A stretch of 37,878 nt of DNA from Pseudolactococcus plantarum (GCA_030454995.1 JAKDQI010000003.1:1-37878), one strand, 5' to 3'. Shown: positions 26,062 through 34,125, numbered from the stretch's first letter. The notes: a model not told the origin generated them from the sequence alone. A program made the numbers and translations.

Positions 26062-27129
26062 TTACAAAAATGATGGGAAAGGTGTGTCGTTGTCCACAGC
26101 AAAGACATCATCAAAACCACGATCAAAATTAAACTCTAAGCGATCTTTGTCGTCTGGAAAAGTAAACTTCCCACCTACTTGCCAAATATATGGTTTAAAT
26201 TGATAATTCAAACGATCTTTTTTAAATTTCCAAATTTCTGTAATTTCTTTAGGATCTGCCATAAAGTTTGCCCAAATATCGTAGTGAACCGGAATGACTA
26301 CTTTTGCATTTAAAGACTCAGCCATACGAAGCATATCTACAGAGGTCACTTTATCCGTTATCCCACGTGGATTTTCCCCATATGCGCCTAAGCAAACATC
26401 TATTTTATGCTCATTTCCGTGTTTTGCAAACATATTCGAATAGTGTGAATCTCCGGCATGATAAACGTTTCCGCCACTAGTTTTAAATAGATAGTTAACA
26501 GCCAGTTCATTCATATCTTGCGGTAGTTTATCTTTTAGGGTGATATCAGGATTCGGTTCGGTCACAAGGACTGTTCTATCAAACGCTTCAAGCGCAAGCA
26601 ATGTCACATCCCCAATTTCAACCTCATCTCCTGGGTGTACAACGATTGTTTTTTCTGCTGGCACACCCCAGGTTAGCCAGATGTTAACAACTTCTTGCGG
26701 TCCGATAAACTTTGCGTCAGGACAATTGCTGTGAACCGCTGCAGCGGTATTAATATCTAGGTGATCAGAATGAATATGTGTGACAACTAATGCATCAACA
26801 TCTTTAATTTCAAACGGATCAATGACAAAAGGTTGTGTCCTTAGATTTGGTTGTTGTTTAAGTGCACCACTCATGCGCATCATTTGATGACCTTTTACCA
26901 TCTTGCCAGTTCCATGTGTTCGTTTTCCAGTCCCACACCACAGATCACAAAGAATATTAGTCCCACCTTCTGATTTCAACCAAATGCCAGTACATCCTAG
27001 CCACCATAATGAAACCGTACCAGGTTTAACTACCGTAGCTTCAATCTCTTCATTCAGATAAGTCCCCCACTCAGGAAATGTTGAAAGAACCCACGATTCT
27101 TTTGTTACCTCTGAAATTTTGTTAACCAT
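26062..27129 (-). CDS. ulaG: L-ascorbate-6-phosphate lactonase (UlaG)
   Basis: This 355-residue metallo-beta-lactamase-fold hydrolase opens the lactone ring of L-ascorbate 6-phosphate, the first step after uptake. It has the metal motif [11 protein letters not shown] (about 117-127), [10 protein letters not shown] and the C-terminal [10 protein letters not shown]. The start is the ATG at 27129, served by ATGGAGG; an ATG 15 bases upstream overlaps that site and is rejected. It is the first gene of ulaGCABDEF and is driven by the promoter at 27180-27207. Confidence 0.95.
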   Translation of the reverse strand: MVNKISEVTKESWVLSTFPEWGTYLNEEIEATVVKPGTVSLWWLGCTGIWLKSEGGTNILCDLWCGTGKRTHGTGKMVKGHQMMRMSGALKQQPNLRTQPFVIDPFEIKDVDALVVTHIHSDHLDINTAAAVHSNCPDAKFIGPQEVVNIWLTWGVPAEKTIVVHPGDEVEIGDVTLLALEAFDRTVLVTEPNPDITLKDKLPQDMNELAVNYLFKTSGGNVYHAGDSHYSNMFAKHGNEHKIDVCLGAYGENPRGITDKVTSVDMLRMAESLNAKVVIPVHYDIWANFMADPKEITEIWKFKKDRLNYQFKPYIWQVGGKFTFPDDKDRLEFNFDRGFDDVFAVDNDTPFPSFL

Positions 27130-27179
27130 TTTTTCTGCCTCCATCTTAAATAAATAATCTATAATTCCTTTACAAAATA

Positions 27180-27207
27180 ATCATAACAGAAAAGAAAGCG
27201 GTTTCAA
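27180..27207 (-). promoter_or_regulatory. ula operon promoter with overlapping CcpA cre site
   Basis: On the minus strand TTGAAA (27202-27207), a 16-base spacer and TATGAT (27180-27185) with TGt extension precede ulaG. The cre consensus WTGNAANCGNWNNCW is matched at every position by TTGAAACCGCTTTCT (27193-27207), so the site covers the -35 box. Catabolite repression of ascorbate use by CcpA is expected. Confidence 0.85.
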
Positions 27208-27215
27208 AGCTCGTT

Positions 27216-27246
27216 ATATGATCGTATCTGTATTTTACGCTCATAT
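27216..27246. promoter_or_regulatory. Inverted repeat, likely UlaR operator
   Basis: ATATGATCGTA (27216-27226) and TACGCTCATAT (27236-27246) form an 11-bp inverted repeat with one mismatch and a 9-base spacer. It lies between the divergent ulaG and ulaR genes, just upstream of the ulaG -35 box, suitable for a regulator acting on both. Assignment to UlaR is inference from position. Confidence 0.6.
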
Positions 27247-27290
27247 ATCCTAATAAGTAAGATTTATAGCTATTAAAGCATTCATAATTG

Positions 27291-27300
27291 CAGTATACTG
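27291..27300 (+). promoter_or_regulatory. Palindrome overlapping the probable ulaR -10
   Basis: The perfect palindrome CAGTATACTG includes TATACT (27294-27299), the best -10 candidate for ulaR, 60 bases before its start codon. No good -35 is visible. It may be a second operator for autoregulation. Confidence 0.4.
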
Positions 27301-27359
27301 TATTTAAAAGAGAAGAAGATTCTTGTGACAAATACTAATACATGATAAGGGAGGCGTAT

Positions 27360-28133
27360 ATGAAAAATGCTGTCGTGAACATTCAAGCAAGACAAAAAGC
27401 ATTACTAAACGTATTGAAAGATGATCTTATGCATACTGTAAAAGCATTAAGTCAACAACTAAATGTGTCTGAAACGACAATTAGAAGAGACTTATCTAGC
27501 CTTGCTCGGATGGGGAAGGTTATCCGAAGTCATGGTAAAGCCAAACGGTTAAACACTGGCACGGTCATCGATAACTGTGATAATCAAAATATCGAAATAC
27601 TTAAAGAAATCTTAGCTAAAACTGCAGCATCTTTTGTCAAAAATGGTCAAACTGTTTTTATCAATTCTTCTTCTGCTGCACTTGATGCAGTAAAATACCT
27701 CATCAATAAAAAAGTAACAATCATCACTAACAATGTGAAAGTTGCTGCACTTGACCATCATTCCGAATCCTCTGTCTTTCTCTCGGGAGGTGAAGTCCGT
27801 TTTCCTAAGGAAGCTTTAATTGGTCAAGCTGCACAAGCATTCTTTGAGACCATCCAGGCAGATATTGCCATTATTGGATGCTATGGTATTTCAGTAGCCC
27901 GCGGCTTAACAACACCTGTTATTCACGAAGCAAAAATTAATGAAGTCATTGTCAGACAAACAAAGGGCATCGTGATTTGTATTGCTGACTACAGAAAAAT
28001 TGGTGAATCTGCTAATTTTAAATCCTGTGACCTCACCAATATTGATTATCTAATTACAGATACTTTTTCAGATCCTGAACGGTTAAAACAAATTGAAGAC
28101 TGTGGTGTTAATGTCATACAAATTCAAATTTAA
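27360..28133 (+). CDS. ulaR: DeoR-family regulator of ascorbate utilisation (UlaR-like)
   Basis: This 257-residue protein has a DeoR N-terminal helix-turn-helix (ALLNVLKDDLMHTVKALSQQ, then LNVSETTIRRDLSSLARMGKV, about residues 12-55) and a C-terminal sugar-phosphate sensor domain with TIITNNVKVA, FLSGGEVR and ADIAIIGCYGIS. The start ATG at 27360 follows GGGAGGCG; an in-frame ATG at 27342 overlaps no binding site. It is divergent from ulaG, which points to control of ascorbate genes. The ligand and whether it represses (as E. coli UlaR) or activates cannot be seen. Confidence 0.85.
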   Translation: MKNAVVNIQARQKALLNVLKDDLMHTVKALSQQLNVSETTIRRDLSSLARMGKVIRSHGKAKRLNTGTVIDNCDNQNIEILKEILAKTAASFVKNGQTVFINSSSAALDAVKYLINKKVTIITNNVKVAALDHHSESSVFLSGGEVRFPKEALIGQAAQAFFETIQADIAIIGCYGISVARGLTTPVIHEAKINEVIVRQTKGIVICIADYRKIGESANFKSCDLTNIDYLITDTFSDPERLKQIEDCGVNVIQIQI

Positions 28134-28190
28134 TCTCTATCTAAGACCTTTTTAACAGATTATTTTAGCTCAATATCTTTTAAAGTGTAG

Positions 28191-28196
28191 TACAAT
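28191..28196 (+). promoter_or_regulatory. Probable -10 box of the DUF4430 lipoprotein gene
   Basis: TACAAT lies 23 bases before the start codon, upstream of GAAGGAG. The hexamer 17 bases upstream (GCTCAA) is a poor -35. Confidence 0.4.
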
Positions 28197-28219
28197 GGGA
28201 TGAAGGAGATAAATAAATC

Positions 28220-28624
28220 ATGACAGTATTGACATTAAAAAAAACCGCAACAATGATTGTGGCTTTAGGGTTAACGATGAGCTTAACTGCTTGTACAACT
28301 CAAGGTAAAGCTGAAAAAACTAACACTAGTTCGTCATCAAAAGATACAGCAACTATTACTTTGGATTTTGAAAATGATAAAAAAATAGATGAAACAAAAA
28401 AAGTAACCATCAACAAAGACCAGACTTTACTAGACGCTTTAAAAGAAAACTTTAAGGTGGATGAAAAAGGCGGATTTATCACAGCTATCGATGGTAAAAA
28501 ACAAGATGAAGCTGCTAAAAAGTACTGGATGTTTGATATTAACGGTAAAATGGCAGATAAAGGGGCAGCAGACATTCAGCTCAAAAAAGGAGATAAAGTT
28601 GCTTTTTATCTCGGTAGTTTTTAA
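28220..28624 (+). CDS. DUF4430 domain lipoprotein
   Basis: The 134-residue product has a lipoprotein signal (MTVLTLKKTATMIVALGLTM then SLTAC, lipid-attached Cys25), a serine/lysine-rich linker, and a DUF4430 domain from about residue 45 (TITLDFENDKKID... TLLDALKENFKV... YWMFDINGKMADKGA... KKGDKVAFYLG). The fold is related to the C-terminal domain of transcobalamin. In other Gram-positive bacteria such lipoproteins accompany uptake systems, but no transporter is adjacent here. It is monocistronic with its own -10 and ends at a strong terminator. Function is unknown. Confidence 0.88.
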   Translation: MTVLTLKKTATMIVALGLTMSLTACTTQGKAEKTNTSSSSKDTATITLDFENDKKIDETKKVTINKDQTLLDALKENFKVDEKGGFITAIDGKKQDEAAKKYWMFDINGKMADKGAADIQLKKGDKVAFYLGSF

Positions 28625-28659
28625 CATAAAAAAAAGCCATATCGGCTTTTTTTTATGTT
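28623..28659. terminator. Bidirectional terminator, DUF4430 gene and CoA-binding gene
   Basis: A perfect 16-bp stem, AACATAAAAAAAAGCC (28623-28638) with GGCTTTTTTTTATGTT (28644-28659), 5-base loop. It serves two convergent genes. Confidence 0.92.
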
Positions 28660-29102
28660 TATTTTTCATCTCTTAAGCCACTATAGGCATAAGCTACTTT
28701 AATACACATATCCATGACGATTTTATTTCTATCATGTTCTTGTAAAAGCTGGGCAGCTGCTTCGCTTTTCAATCCCAGTTGTGCCCAAAAAACATCAGCG
28801 TCAGTCTCAATAAAGTCACGTGCCACATCAGGCAAAAACTCCGAACGACGAAAAACATCTACAATATCGATATGTACTGGTACATCTTTAATACTAGCAT
28901 ATACTTTTTCACCTAGTATCTCTTGTCCAGCTAAACGTGGATTAATCGGAATGATTTGGTAACCATCATCTTGTAGTGCTTTTGCAACCATAAAGCTTGT
29001 TGCTTCTTGTTTATCCGATAAGCCTAAGACTGCAATCGTTTTGGCTTGACGTAGATAATCTGTGATGACTGCTTTTGTCTCATTATCAAATGTCGTTATC
29101 AT
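28659..29102 (-). CDS. CoA-binding domain protein (YccU family)
   Basis: This 147-residue single-domain Rossmann protein matches the CoA-binding family: TIAVLGLSDKQEATSFMVAKAL (about 25-46), GYQIIPINPRLAGQEILGEKVYAS (about 52-75), VDIVDVFRRSEF and VFWAQLGL, with a conserved C-terminal MDMCIKVAY. The role of YccU-like proteins is not established. AAGGAGTTACC precedes the ATG and a TATAAT box sits at 29130-29135 on the minus strand without a clear -35. Confidence 0.9.
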   Translation of the reverse strand: MITTFDNETKAVITDYLRQAKTIAVLGLSDKQEATSFMVAKALQDDGYQIIPINPRLAGQEILGEKVYASIKDVPVHIDIVDVFRRSEFLPDVARDFIETDADVFWAQLGLKSEAAAQLLQEHDRNKIVMDMCIKVAYAYSGLRDEK

Positions 29103-29176
29103 GGTAACTCCTTATCTAGTTATATAAAGATTATAGAACGGTTTTTATTGCCATTAGTTAACTCAATACACCAAGA

Positions 29177-29785
29177 CTATATCACATCAGTGATATCATT
29201 TACAGGTAAGCGGTATGATGCAGTACCCTCTTGCTCTGAGTACCCCATCGTAATGATAAGCTCAGGTCTAAAACGTGATTCAATAGCAAGTACTTCCTTT
29301 GCTTTGGCTTTATCAAAACCTAAAATCATGTTAGTTTTCAACCCCTTATCATGCGCTGCAAGCACAATATTTTGAGAGACTAGACCAATATTTAAAGCCA
29401 GATAATCCGATAATTCAGCATCAGAAAACTTCTCAAACATACCTGGAAGCCTTGATAATAACATCTCTTTAGCCTCATCAGGTAAAAAATCATCGCCAAT
29501 TGCTACCAAATCATGAACTCGTGCAGTCAAATCTGTATCTGAATACACGACAACCGTAGCTCCTGCGCCTTCATGTTGTGCAGCATTTTTAGCATGCATG
29601 GTAGTCGATAATGCATAGCGCTTTTCATCAGAGACAACAATGGCAAAATGCCAAGGTTGAATATTATGAGCTGAAGGTGCAAGGACAGCTTCTGATAAAA
29701 TAGCTTTTACATCAGCAATCGTTAGTTTACGACCATCAAATTCAGTTACTTTATGACGGTTATGATTTAATGTTGAAAATTCCAT
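29177..29785 (-). CDS. Nitroreductase-family protein
   Basis: This 202-residue protein has the FMN-binding LTIADVKAILSEAVLAPSAH then NIQPWHFAIV (about 21-52) and the C-terminal GLKTNMILGFDKAKAKEVLAIE typical of NAD(P)H nitroreductases. It starts with HNRHKVTEFDGR, the RHSVRxF-like FMN-phosphate motif with lysine in place of the usual serine. It is the second nitroreductase in the window and is not close to the first. Its start overlaps the stop of the VanZ-like gene by one base, so the two are co-transcribed. Substrate unknown. Confidence 0.9.
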   Translation of the reverse strand: MEFSTLNHNRHKVTEFDGRKLTIADVKAILSEAVLAPSAHNIQPWHFAIVVSDEKRYALSTTMHAKNAAQHEGAGATVVVYSDTDLTARVHDLVAIGDDFLPDEAKEMLLSRLPGMFEKFSDAELSDYLALNIGLVSQNIVLAAHDKGLKTNMILGFDKAKAKEVLAIESRFRPELIITMGYSEQEGTASYRLPVNDITDVI

Positions 29786-30291
29786 TATCCCTTAATTCTC
29801 CTTAACACTTTATACAGTAAGTAAGCAAGTACACCCCCAACGGTGTTGGTTATCAAATCATCAACTTCAAAGACACGATTGAAGTTGAATAGTAAATCTA
29901 GTAGTGCTTGGGTGCTTTCGATCGTTAAACTCATCAAAAAACTGATTAACAAAATCTTTTTAAACTGTCGAACACTTGGTTTTAATAGACAGATTGCAAA
30001 GACCAGTGGTAAAAGCAAAAATATATTTGCGACATTTTGCAACACAATCACAAATAGGTCTTGTATACTTGGTATTTTACCAAGATGGACTAGTGTATTA
30101 AATGGCGTTAATATCGTTACAATCTGACCGAAATGTACGATCCCTGGTGTTTCTATCTGTTTGATACTCGGATAGAAAGATTGGGGTAGAAAACACATCA
30201 TACAGATAGCAATAGTGTAGCATACAGCACCTATTTTTACAATTTTTTGAAACGGTTGGGTTAGGTGTTCAGTTTTATCAAATAAACGCAT
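29785..30291 (-). CDS. VanZ-like family membrane protein
   Basis: This 168-residue protein has about four membrane helices and the VanZ-like signature in its C-terminal half: LLISFLMSLTIESTQALLDL, then FEVDDLITNTVGGVLAYLLYK (about 120-163). VanZ confers low-level teicoplanin resistance in enterococci; most chromosomal homologues are of unknown function. It lacks a Shine-Dalgarno, and the -10 box TACAAT (with TGt) ends five bases before its ATG, so the mRNA may be leaderless. It leads a two-gene unit with the nitroreductase. Confidence 0.9.
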   Translation of the reverse strand: MRLFDKTEHLTQPFQKIVKIGAVCYTIAICMMCFLPQSFYPSIKQIETPGIVHFGQIVTILTPFNTLVHLGKIPSIQDLFVIVLQNVANIFLLLPLVFAICLLKPSVRQFKKILLISFLMSLTIESTQALLDLLFNFNRVFEVDDLITNTVGGVLAYLLYKVLRRIKG

Positions 30292-30296
30292 AATTT

Positions 30297-30325
30297 ATTG
30301 TAACATAAAACACCAGCAGACTTAA
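30297..30325 (-). promoter_or_regulatory. Promoter of the vanZ-like/nitroreductase unit, possibly leaderless
   Basis: TTAAGT (30320-30325), a 17-base spacer and TACAAT (30297-30302) with TGt extension, five bases from the ATG at 30291. The -35 and spacer are inside the rlmN terminator hairpin. Confidence 0.6.
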
Positions 30326-30341
30326 TAAAGTCAACTAGTGT
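30306..30341 (-). terminator. Terminator downstream of rlmN
   Basis: ACACTAG (minus strand, 30341-30335) pairs with CTGGTGT (30316-30310) and an inner GACTT/AAGTC helix closes a TATT loop, followed by a T4 run. The hairpin overlaps the next promoter. Confidence 0.65.
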
Positions 30342-30364
30342 TTATATCAATAGCTAGTTATCAC

Positions 30365-31456
30365 TTAAACTGTAACGGATTCAACCGCAGTTTTTGATGT
30401 CTTATCTTTTTTCATCGTCTTACTTCTTAACTGACCACATGCGGCATCAATGTCAGTCCCATGTTCTTGTCTAATGACACAGTTTATGCCGTTTTTCTTG
30501 AGAATATCATAGAATTTAAGGACATCCTCTTTTGATGAACGACTATATTGATCATGCTCACTAACTGGATTATAAGGAATCAGATTAACATAAGCTAACT
30601 TCTTCATATCTTTCAACAAAGTTGCCAACTCACGCGCATGCTCTGGTCTATCATTGACCCCGCTGAGCATAATATATTCAAAAGTAACGCGCCTATTTGT
30701 CTTGTCAAGATAATAGTTAATCGCTTCGAACAAGGTTTCGATTGGAAATTGGCGGTTAATCCGCATAATACTCGTTCTTACCTCATTATTTGGGGCATGT
30801 AGCGATATTGCTAGATTAATCTGCAAGCCGGTTCCTGCAAATTCTTTGATTTTATGTGCTAATCCCGACGTTGAAACTGTGATATGACGGGCACCAATAG
30901 CTAGTCCATGATCATCATTAACTGTTCTGATGAAATTAATCAGATTGTTATAATTGTCAAATGGTTCACCAATCCCCATCACCACAATATGGCTAACACG
31001 TTCATCAAGACCACGTTCATCGAAATACTTTTGCACTAACATAATCTGTGCTGTGATTTCACCAGCTGTCAGATCACGCTGTTTTTTAATCAATCCAGAT
31101 GCACAAAATGTACAGCCGATATTACACCCTACTTGAGTCGTCACACATACTGACAAGCCATATTTTTGGCGCATCAAAACGGTCTCAACTAACATATTAT
31201 CTGGTAATTCAAATAAATACTTAACTGTACCGTCCTTAGACTCTTGCACCAAACGTTGTGTCAAGGGGTTGATTACAAACTGATCCTTTAATTTCTCGAT
31301 AAAGTCTTTAGAGATATTTGTCATATCATCAAACGATGTGACACGCTTTTTATAAAGCCAATCCCAGATTTGTGTCGCACGAAATTTTTTGGCACCATTT
31401 TCAATCGCCCACTCGATTAATTGGTCACGTGTTAAGCCATATATAGAGGGTTTCAT
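30365..31456 (-). CDS. rlmN: 23S rRNA (adenine2503-C2)-methyltransferase RlmN
   Basis: This radical SAM enzyme methylates A2503 of 23S rRNA and A37 of some tRNAs. With the start at 31456 it is 363 residues and begins [16 protein letters not shown], the streptococcal-type N-terminus. It has the 4Fe-4S cysteines Cys111, Cys115 and Cys118 (CNIGCTFC), the SAM motif [11 protein letters not shown] and the C-terminal catalytic cysteine in AACGQL. An ATG nine codons upstream (31483) is in frame; the promoter -10 ends six bases before it, so that start would give a leaderless mRNA, while 31456 would have a leader of about 27 nt and a weak AAAGAAC site. Confidence 0.95.
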   Translation of the reverse strand: MKPSIYGLTRDQLIEWAIENGAKKFRATQIWDWLYKKRVTSFDDMTNISKDFIEKLKDQFVINPLTQRLVQESKDGTVKYLFELPDNMLVETVLMRQKYGLSVCVTTQVGCNIGCTFCASGLIKKQRDLTAGEITAQIMLVQKYFDERGLDERVSHIVVMGIGEPFDNYNNLINFIRTVNDDHGLAIGARHITVSTSGLAHKIKEFAGTGLQINLAISLHAPNNEVRTSIMRINRQFPIETLFEAINYYLDKTNRRVTFEYIMLSGVNDRPEHARELATLLKDMKKLAYVNLIPYNPVSEHDQYSRSSKEDVLKFYDILKKNGINCVIRQEHGTDIDAACGQLRSKTMKKDKTSKTAVESVTV

Positions 31457-31489
31457 TTGTTCTTTTTGAATAGTTTTAGTCATGTTAAT

Positions 31490-31519
31490 AGTATAGCATG
31501 TAACCGCATAGCACCGCAA
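31490..31519 (-). promoter_or_regulatory. Promoter of rlmN
   Basis: TTGCGG (31514-31519), an 18-base spacer and TATACT (31490-31495) with TGc extension. The -10 ends six bases before the upstream in-frame ATG at 31483. Confidence 0.6.
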
Positions 31520-31696
31520 TAGAGAATATCTCATGCTATGTTAATCCTACTTTAAATGATAAGTCAATAATTCATCACCTATAACGTATTTCTCTAACTT
31601 GATTATAAAAAAAGACATCGCCCAACAGATTAGCAATATCTCAAAAACACGATACCAAATGGTCATAATTACAACACAATAAGGACAATGCGATGA

Positions 31697-32356
31697 TCAC
31701 TTATTACGCGTTCTCACCACAAACGCTGGTCGTTTAGTGGTTGTTTTTTGTTTAGAAACTTGTTTATCTTCTTGTTTATCAAAAGATGGTCGTTTGGCTG
31801 ACGATTTTTCTTTTTGATCAAATGTACCTTTAGTTGACTGGCGTTGTTTTTGAGTACCTTGACGTTTGACAGGTTTAGTCTGTTTTTGAGTCGCTGCAGT
31901 TTTCTTGTTTTTATCTTTTTTGCTAGTCAATAATGTAGTTGATATTTCAGGCGTATCTACTTCATAGACTTTCTCTGATAAAAATGGCTCATTGCGTTTG
32001 ATATCTTTACTTCTCATCCGTTTCAAGACAAAAAATGCTGCACCATAATTCATATATTCTTTGATATACTCTTCCAAGTGTGAAATTTTCAACTCATCAG
32101 CAATTTTTTTACGAGAACTTGAAAAAAATCCCTTAAGTCGCAGTTGTTCATGTCCCCAATCACCGACAATATAATCATACTTTACAAAAATATCTGAGTA
32201 ACGTTGTGCTAACTTATCTTTATCAAAACCATCTTGATAATTATGGACGAGATGATATACTTTATCGCCAATTGTCACCACGTCATCTACAACAATGACA
32301 CGCTCACCAGGAAACTTATTATAATTTTTCTCTTCTTCTGGAACTACTTTTGCCAT
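31697..32356 (-). CDS. yutD: YutD family protein (DUF1027) with a long basic tail
   Basis: The first 115 residues match the YutD/DUF1027 domain: YHLVHNYQDGFDKDKLAQRY then SDIFVKYDYIVGDWGHEQLRLKG and FFVLKRM. The remaining 100 residues are low-complexity, rich in Lys, Gln, Thr and Ser, with two copies of a KRP(S/A)F motif. The tail is predicted disordered and may bind nucleic acid, which is inference. The neighbour rlmN downstream is the usual partner of yutD in Firmicutes. The 240 bases between the two hold the rlmN promoter and no other gene that I can see. Function is unknown. Confidence 0.88.
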   Translation of the reverse strand: MAKVVPEEEKNYNKFPGERVIVVDDVVTIGDKVYHLVHNYQDGFDKDKLAQRYSDIFVKYDYIVGDWGHEQLRLKGFFSSSRKKIADELKISHLEEYIKEYMNYGAAFFVLKRMRSKDIKRNEPFLSEKVYEVDTPEISTTLLTSKKDKNKKTAATQKQTKPVKRQGTQKQRQSTKGTFDQKEKSSAKRPSFDKQEDKQVSKQKTTTKRPAFVVRTRNK

Positions 32357-32407
32357 ATTTTATTATTTCTTTCCTTGTTTTAACTACTATAACTTTTATC
32401 ATACCTA

Positions 32408-33769
32408 TTAAGCTTCAGGATGACTATCTGTTCTCAAATAATCAGCAACTATCTCTCTCATAAATTTAGGAAACTGAATTTCTGCAGTACCTGAGGCCTT
32501 CAAAATAGGAAAATAAGACGCAAATATATACTGATCTGGTACCAGTACAGTATAATATACAGCTTCATCAATCACTTCGCCTTGATAAAAAAGTTGTCCT
32601 TGATGTTCAGATAACCCTACTGTAATGATATCACCAAAAACTTTTCCTCTAAAGCCCATTCCGACGATCTTCTGGGTTTTTAAGTAATTACCAACTTGGT
32701 GTAATTCTTGCATGATCTCTTTTAGTTCTCGACCTGTTACGGTTAATTTCACCATTCTGATACTGTGAGGTAAAATATCATGTAAGGCATCCATCGTAAG
32801 CACTTGCGGTATATCTTGAACGATCATCCCACTGTTCATAACAACTGTCGACACCTGATAATAAGCACCCAATATTTCAGCTACAACGTGTGCCGCAGTA
32901 TAATCTGGCGCTTGATTGATGAACGGATGAGATAAATCGGTAATTTGTTGCGCTTGTAACAACTCATGTCCCTCCATCTCTAACCCGTCTATAACTGTTT
33001 TATCTGCAGGTAATGAAGGCAGGTGGCGAACTTCCTCAGCAATAATATCTGATTGAATACACTGGAAATGTTCATCAAAGATAAGTGTAATATCACCTAC
33101 ATGTTCACCGTAACGACCTGCTGCAGCTAGCATTGTCCCATCTATATATTTGCCATATTCGTAAATATGATGGGTATGCGATCCTAAAATCAAATCTAAA
33201 TTAGTAAACTGCGATGCCGCTTGCTCATCAAAACGCCACCCTAAATGACTTAATAATATCGTAAAATCTGCTGTTGATGTTGACAACTGCTGTGCCAATA
33301 TGTCTTGTGGATCTAAAATATCCCACCCCATGTGTGGATAGGCTAGAGGGTATGGTGCTGTCAAACCAAAAATATCGATGGTCATGCCAAAAGAGGTCAT
33401 AACAGTTTTTTTCTCAATAGCCCAACTAGGCTGTTTGGCTTTATCTTTGAGATTCGCTAACACAACATCAAAATTAGCCGACTGATAAAGACTATCTAAC
33501 CTCTCCTTAGGTAAGCCTAGCCCCTCGTTATTACCAATTGTTGCAGCAGTTAGCTGCAATTCATTCATTAAACTGATATTTGCCTGCCCATAGGTTGCTT
33601 CTGTCAAAGCATGGGAGCGGTCAACATTATCCCCAATATCAAAACGTAAGACATCAGTATAGCCAACAGCCTGATCAGTAAAAAAGCGTTTTATTTTTGG
33701 ATAATTTTCGAAATGGGAGTGCAAATCGTTTAAATGTAAGATTTTTAACACATTTCCTTGATTAGTCAT
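32408..33769 (-). CDS. Bifunctional metallophosphoesterase/5'-nucleotidase family protein (YunD-like)
   Basis: This 453-residue protein has the two-domain 5'-nucleotidase architecture. The N-terminal calcineurin-like domain shows the metal motifs LHLNDLHSHFE (about 9-19), DIGDNVDRS, TIGNNEGL, LLSHLGW and LGSHTHHIY; the C-terminal nucleotide-binding domain begins near residue 300 (MNSGMIVQDI). No signal peptide or membrane anchor is seen, so it is probably cytoplasmic like Bacillus YunD. The ATG at 33769 begins 8 codons before the first conserved residue; it has no Shine-Dalgarno and a consensus TATAAT ends six bases upstream, suggesting a leaderless mRNA. A longer frame to 33829 would contain the promoter. 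Confidence 0.9.
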   Translation of the reverse strand: MTNQGNVLKILHLNDLHSHFENYPKIKRFFTDQAVGYTDVLRFDIGDNVDRSHALTEATYGQANISLMNELQLTAATIGNNEGLGLPKERLDSLYQSANFDVVLANLKDKAKQPSWAIEKKTVMTSFGMTIDIFGLTAPYPLAYPHMGWDILDPQDILAQQLSTSTADFTILLSHLGWRFDEQAASQFTNLDLILGSHTHHIYEYGKYIDGTMLAAAGRYGEHVGDITLIFDEHFQCIQSDIIAEEVRHLPSLPADKTVIDGLEMEGHELLQAQQITDLSHPFINQAPDYTAAHVVAEILGAYYQVSTVVMNSGMIVQDIPQVLTMDALHDILPHSIRMVKLTVTGRELKEIMQELHQVGNYLKTQKIVGMGFRGKVFGDIITVGLSEHQGQLFYQGEVIDEAVYYTVLVPDQYIFASYFPILKASGTAEIQFPKFMREIVADYLRTDSHPEA

Positions 33770-33775
33770 AGCATC

Positions 33776-33784
33776 ATTATAGCA
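33776..33784 (-). promoter_or_regulatory. Extended -10 promoter of the metallophosphoesterase gene, possibly leaderless
   Basis: TGCTATAAT on the minus strand ends six bases before the ATG at 33769. No -35 of quality is seen at 16-18 bases. Confidence 0.6.
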
Positions 33785-34001
33785 CAGATCTATCCTTCTA
33801 TGTTCCCTTATATCTTGTAATTCCCCCATTTGAAAGCCTTAAACAATCACTATATACTTTCATATACCTTGGTATTATCTCGTTAGACAGACTTATAGAT
33901 TGGTTATCATCTTTCAAGATTTGATTCATGCTGTATTTTTTGGATGCAAACTTAAAAAAGACGACATCACCAGATTTTCTGTATAGCTGAGTCAACACAT
34001 C
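33785..34001 (-). other. Region without a recognised gene; contains a 66-codon open frame
   Basis: Between the metallophosphoesterase promoter and the exporter terminator there is no gene I recognise. The minus strand holds a 66-codon open frame (33998-33798, starting MLTQLYRKSGDVVFFKF and ending GGITRYKGT) without a convincing ribosome binding site; it may be a chance frame or a gene remnant. Beyond the terminator, 34042-34125 holds nothing I can name. Confidence 0.3.
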
Positions 34002-34041
34002 AAAAAAGAAATTGAACTAGAAAAGGCCGGTTCAATTTCTT
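34002..34041 (-). terminator. Terminator of the MacAB-like exporter operon
   Basis: AAGAAATTGAAC and GTTCAATTTCTT (34006-34017 and 34030-34041) form a perfect 12-bp stem with a 12-base loop, followed on the minus strand by TTTTTT. It lies about 85 bases after the permease gene. Confidence 0.85.
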
Positions 34042-34125
34042 GATTAACTTATTTAACCTAGCAACAAAATCTTTTGAATAAAATTTTTGCCTGAATGCTT
34101 AGAGCAAGTTATCTATATTAATGCT

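Noticed and set aside
28300-28676. Frames overlapping the DUF4430 lipoprotein on both strands
   Set aside because: The lipoprotein frame has a signal peptide, lipobox and domain; the others are shadows that run through the terminator.
33770-33829. Longer metallophosphoesterase start at ATG 33829 (adds 20 residues)
   Set aside because: The extra segment contains the consensus extended -10 TGCTATAAT, has no similarity to the family, and the conserved domain begins right after the ATG at 33769.
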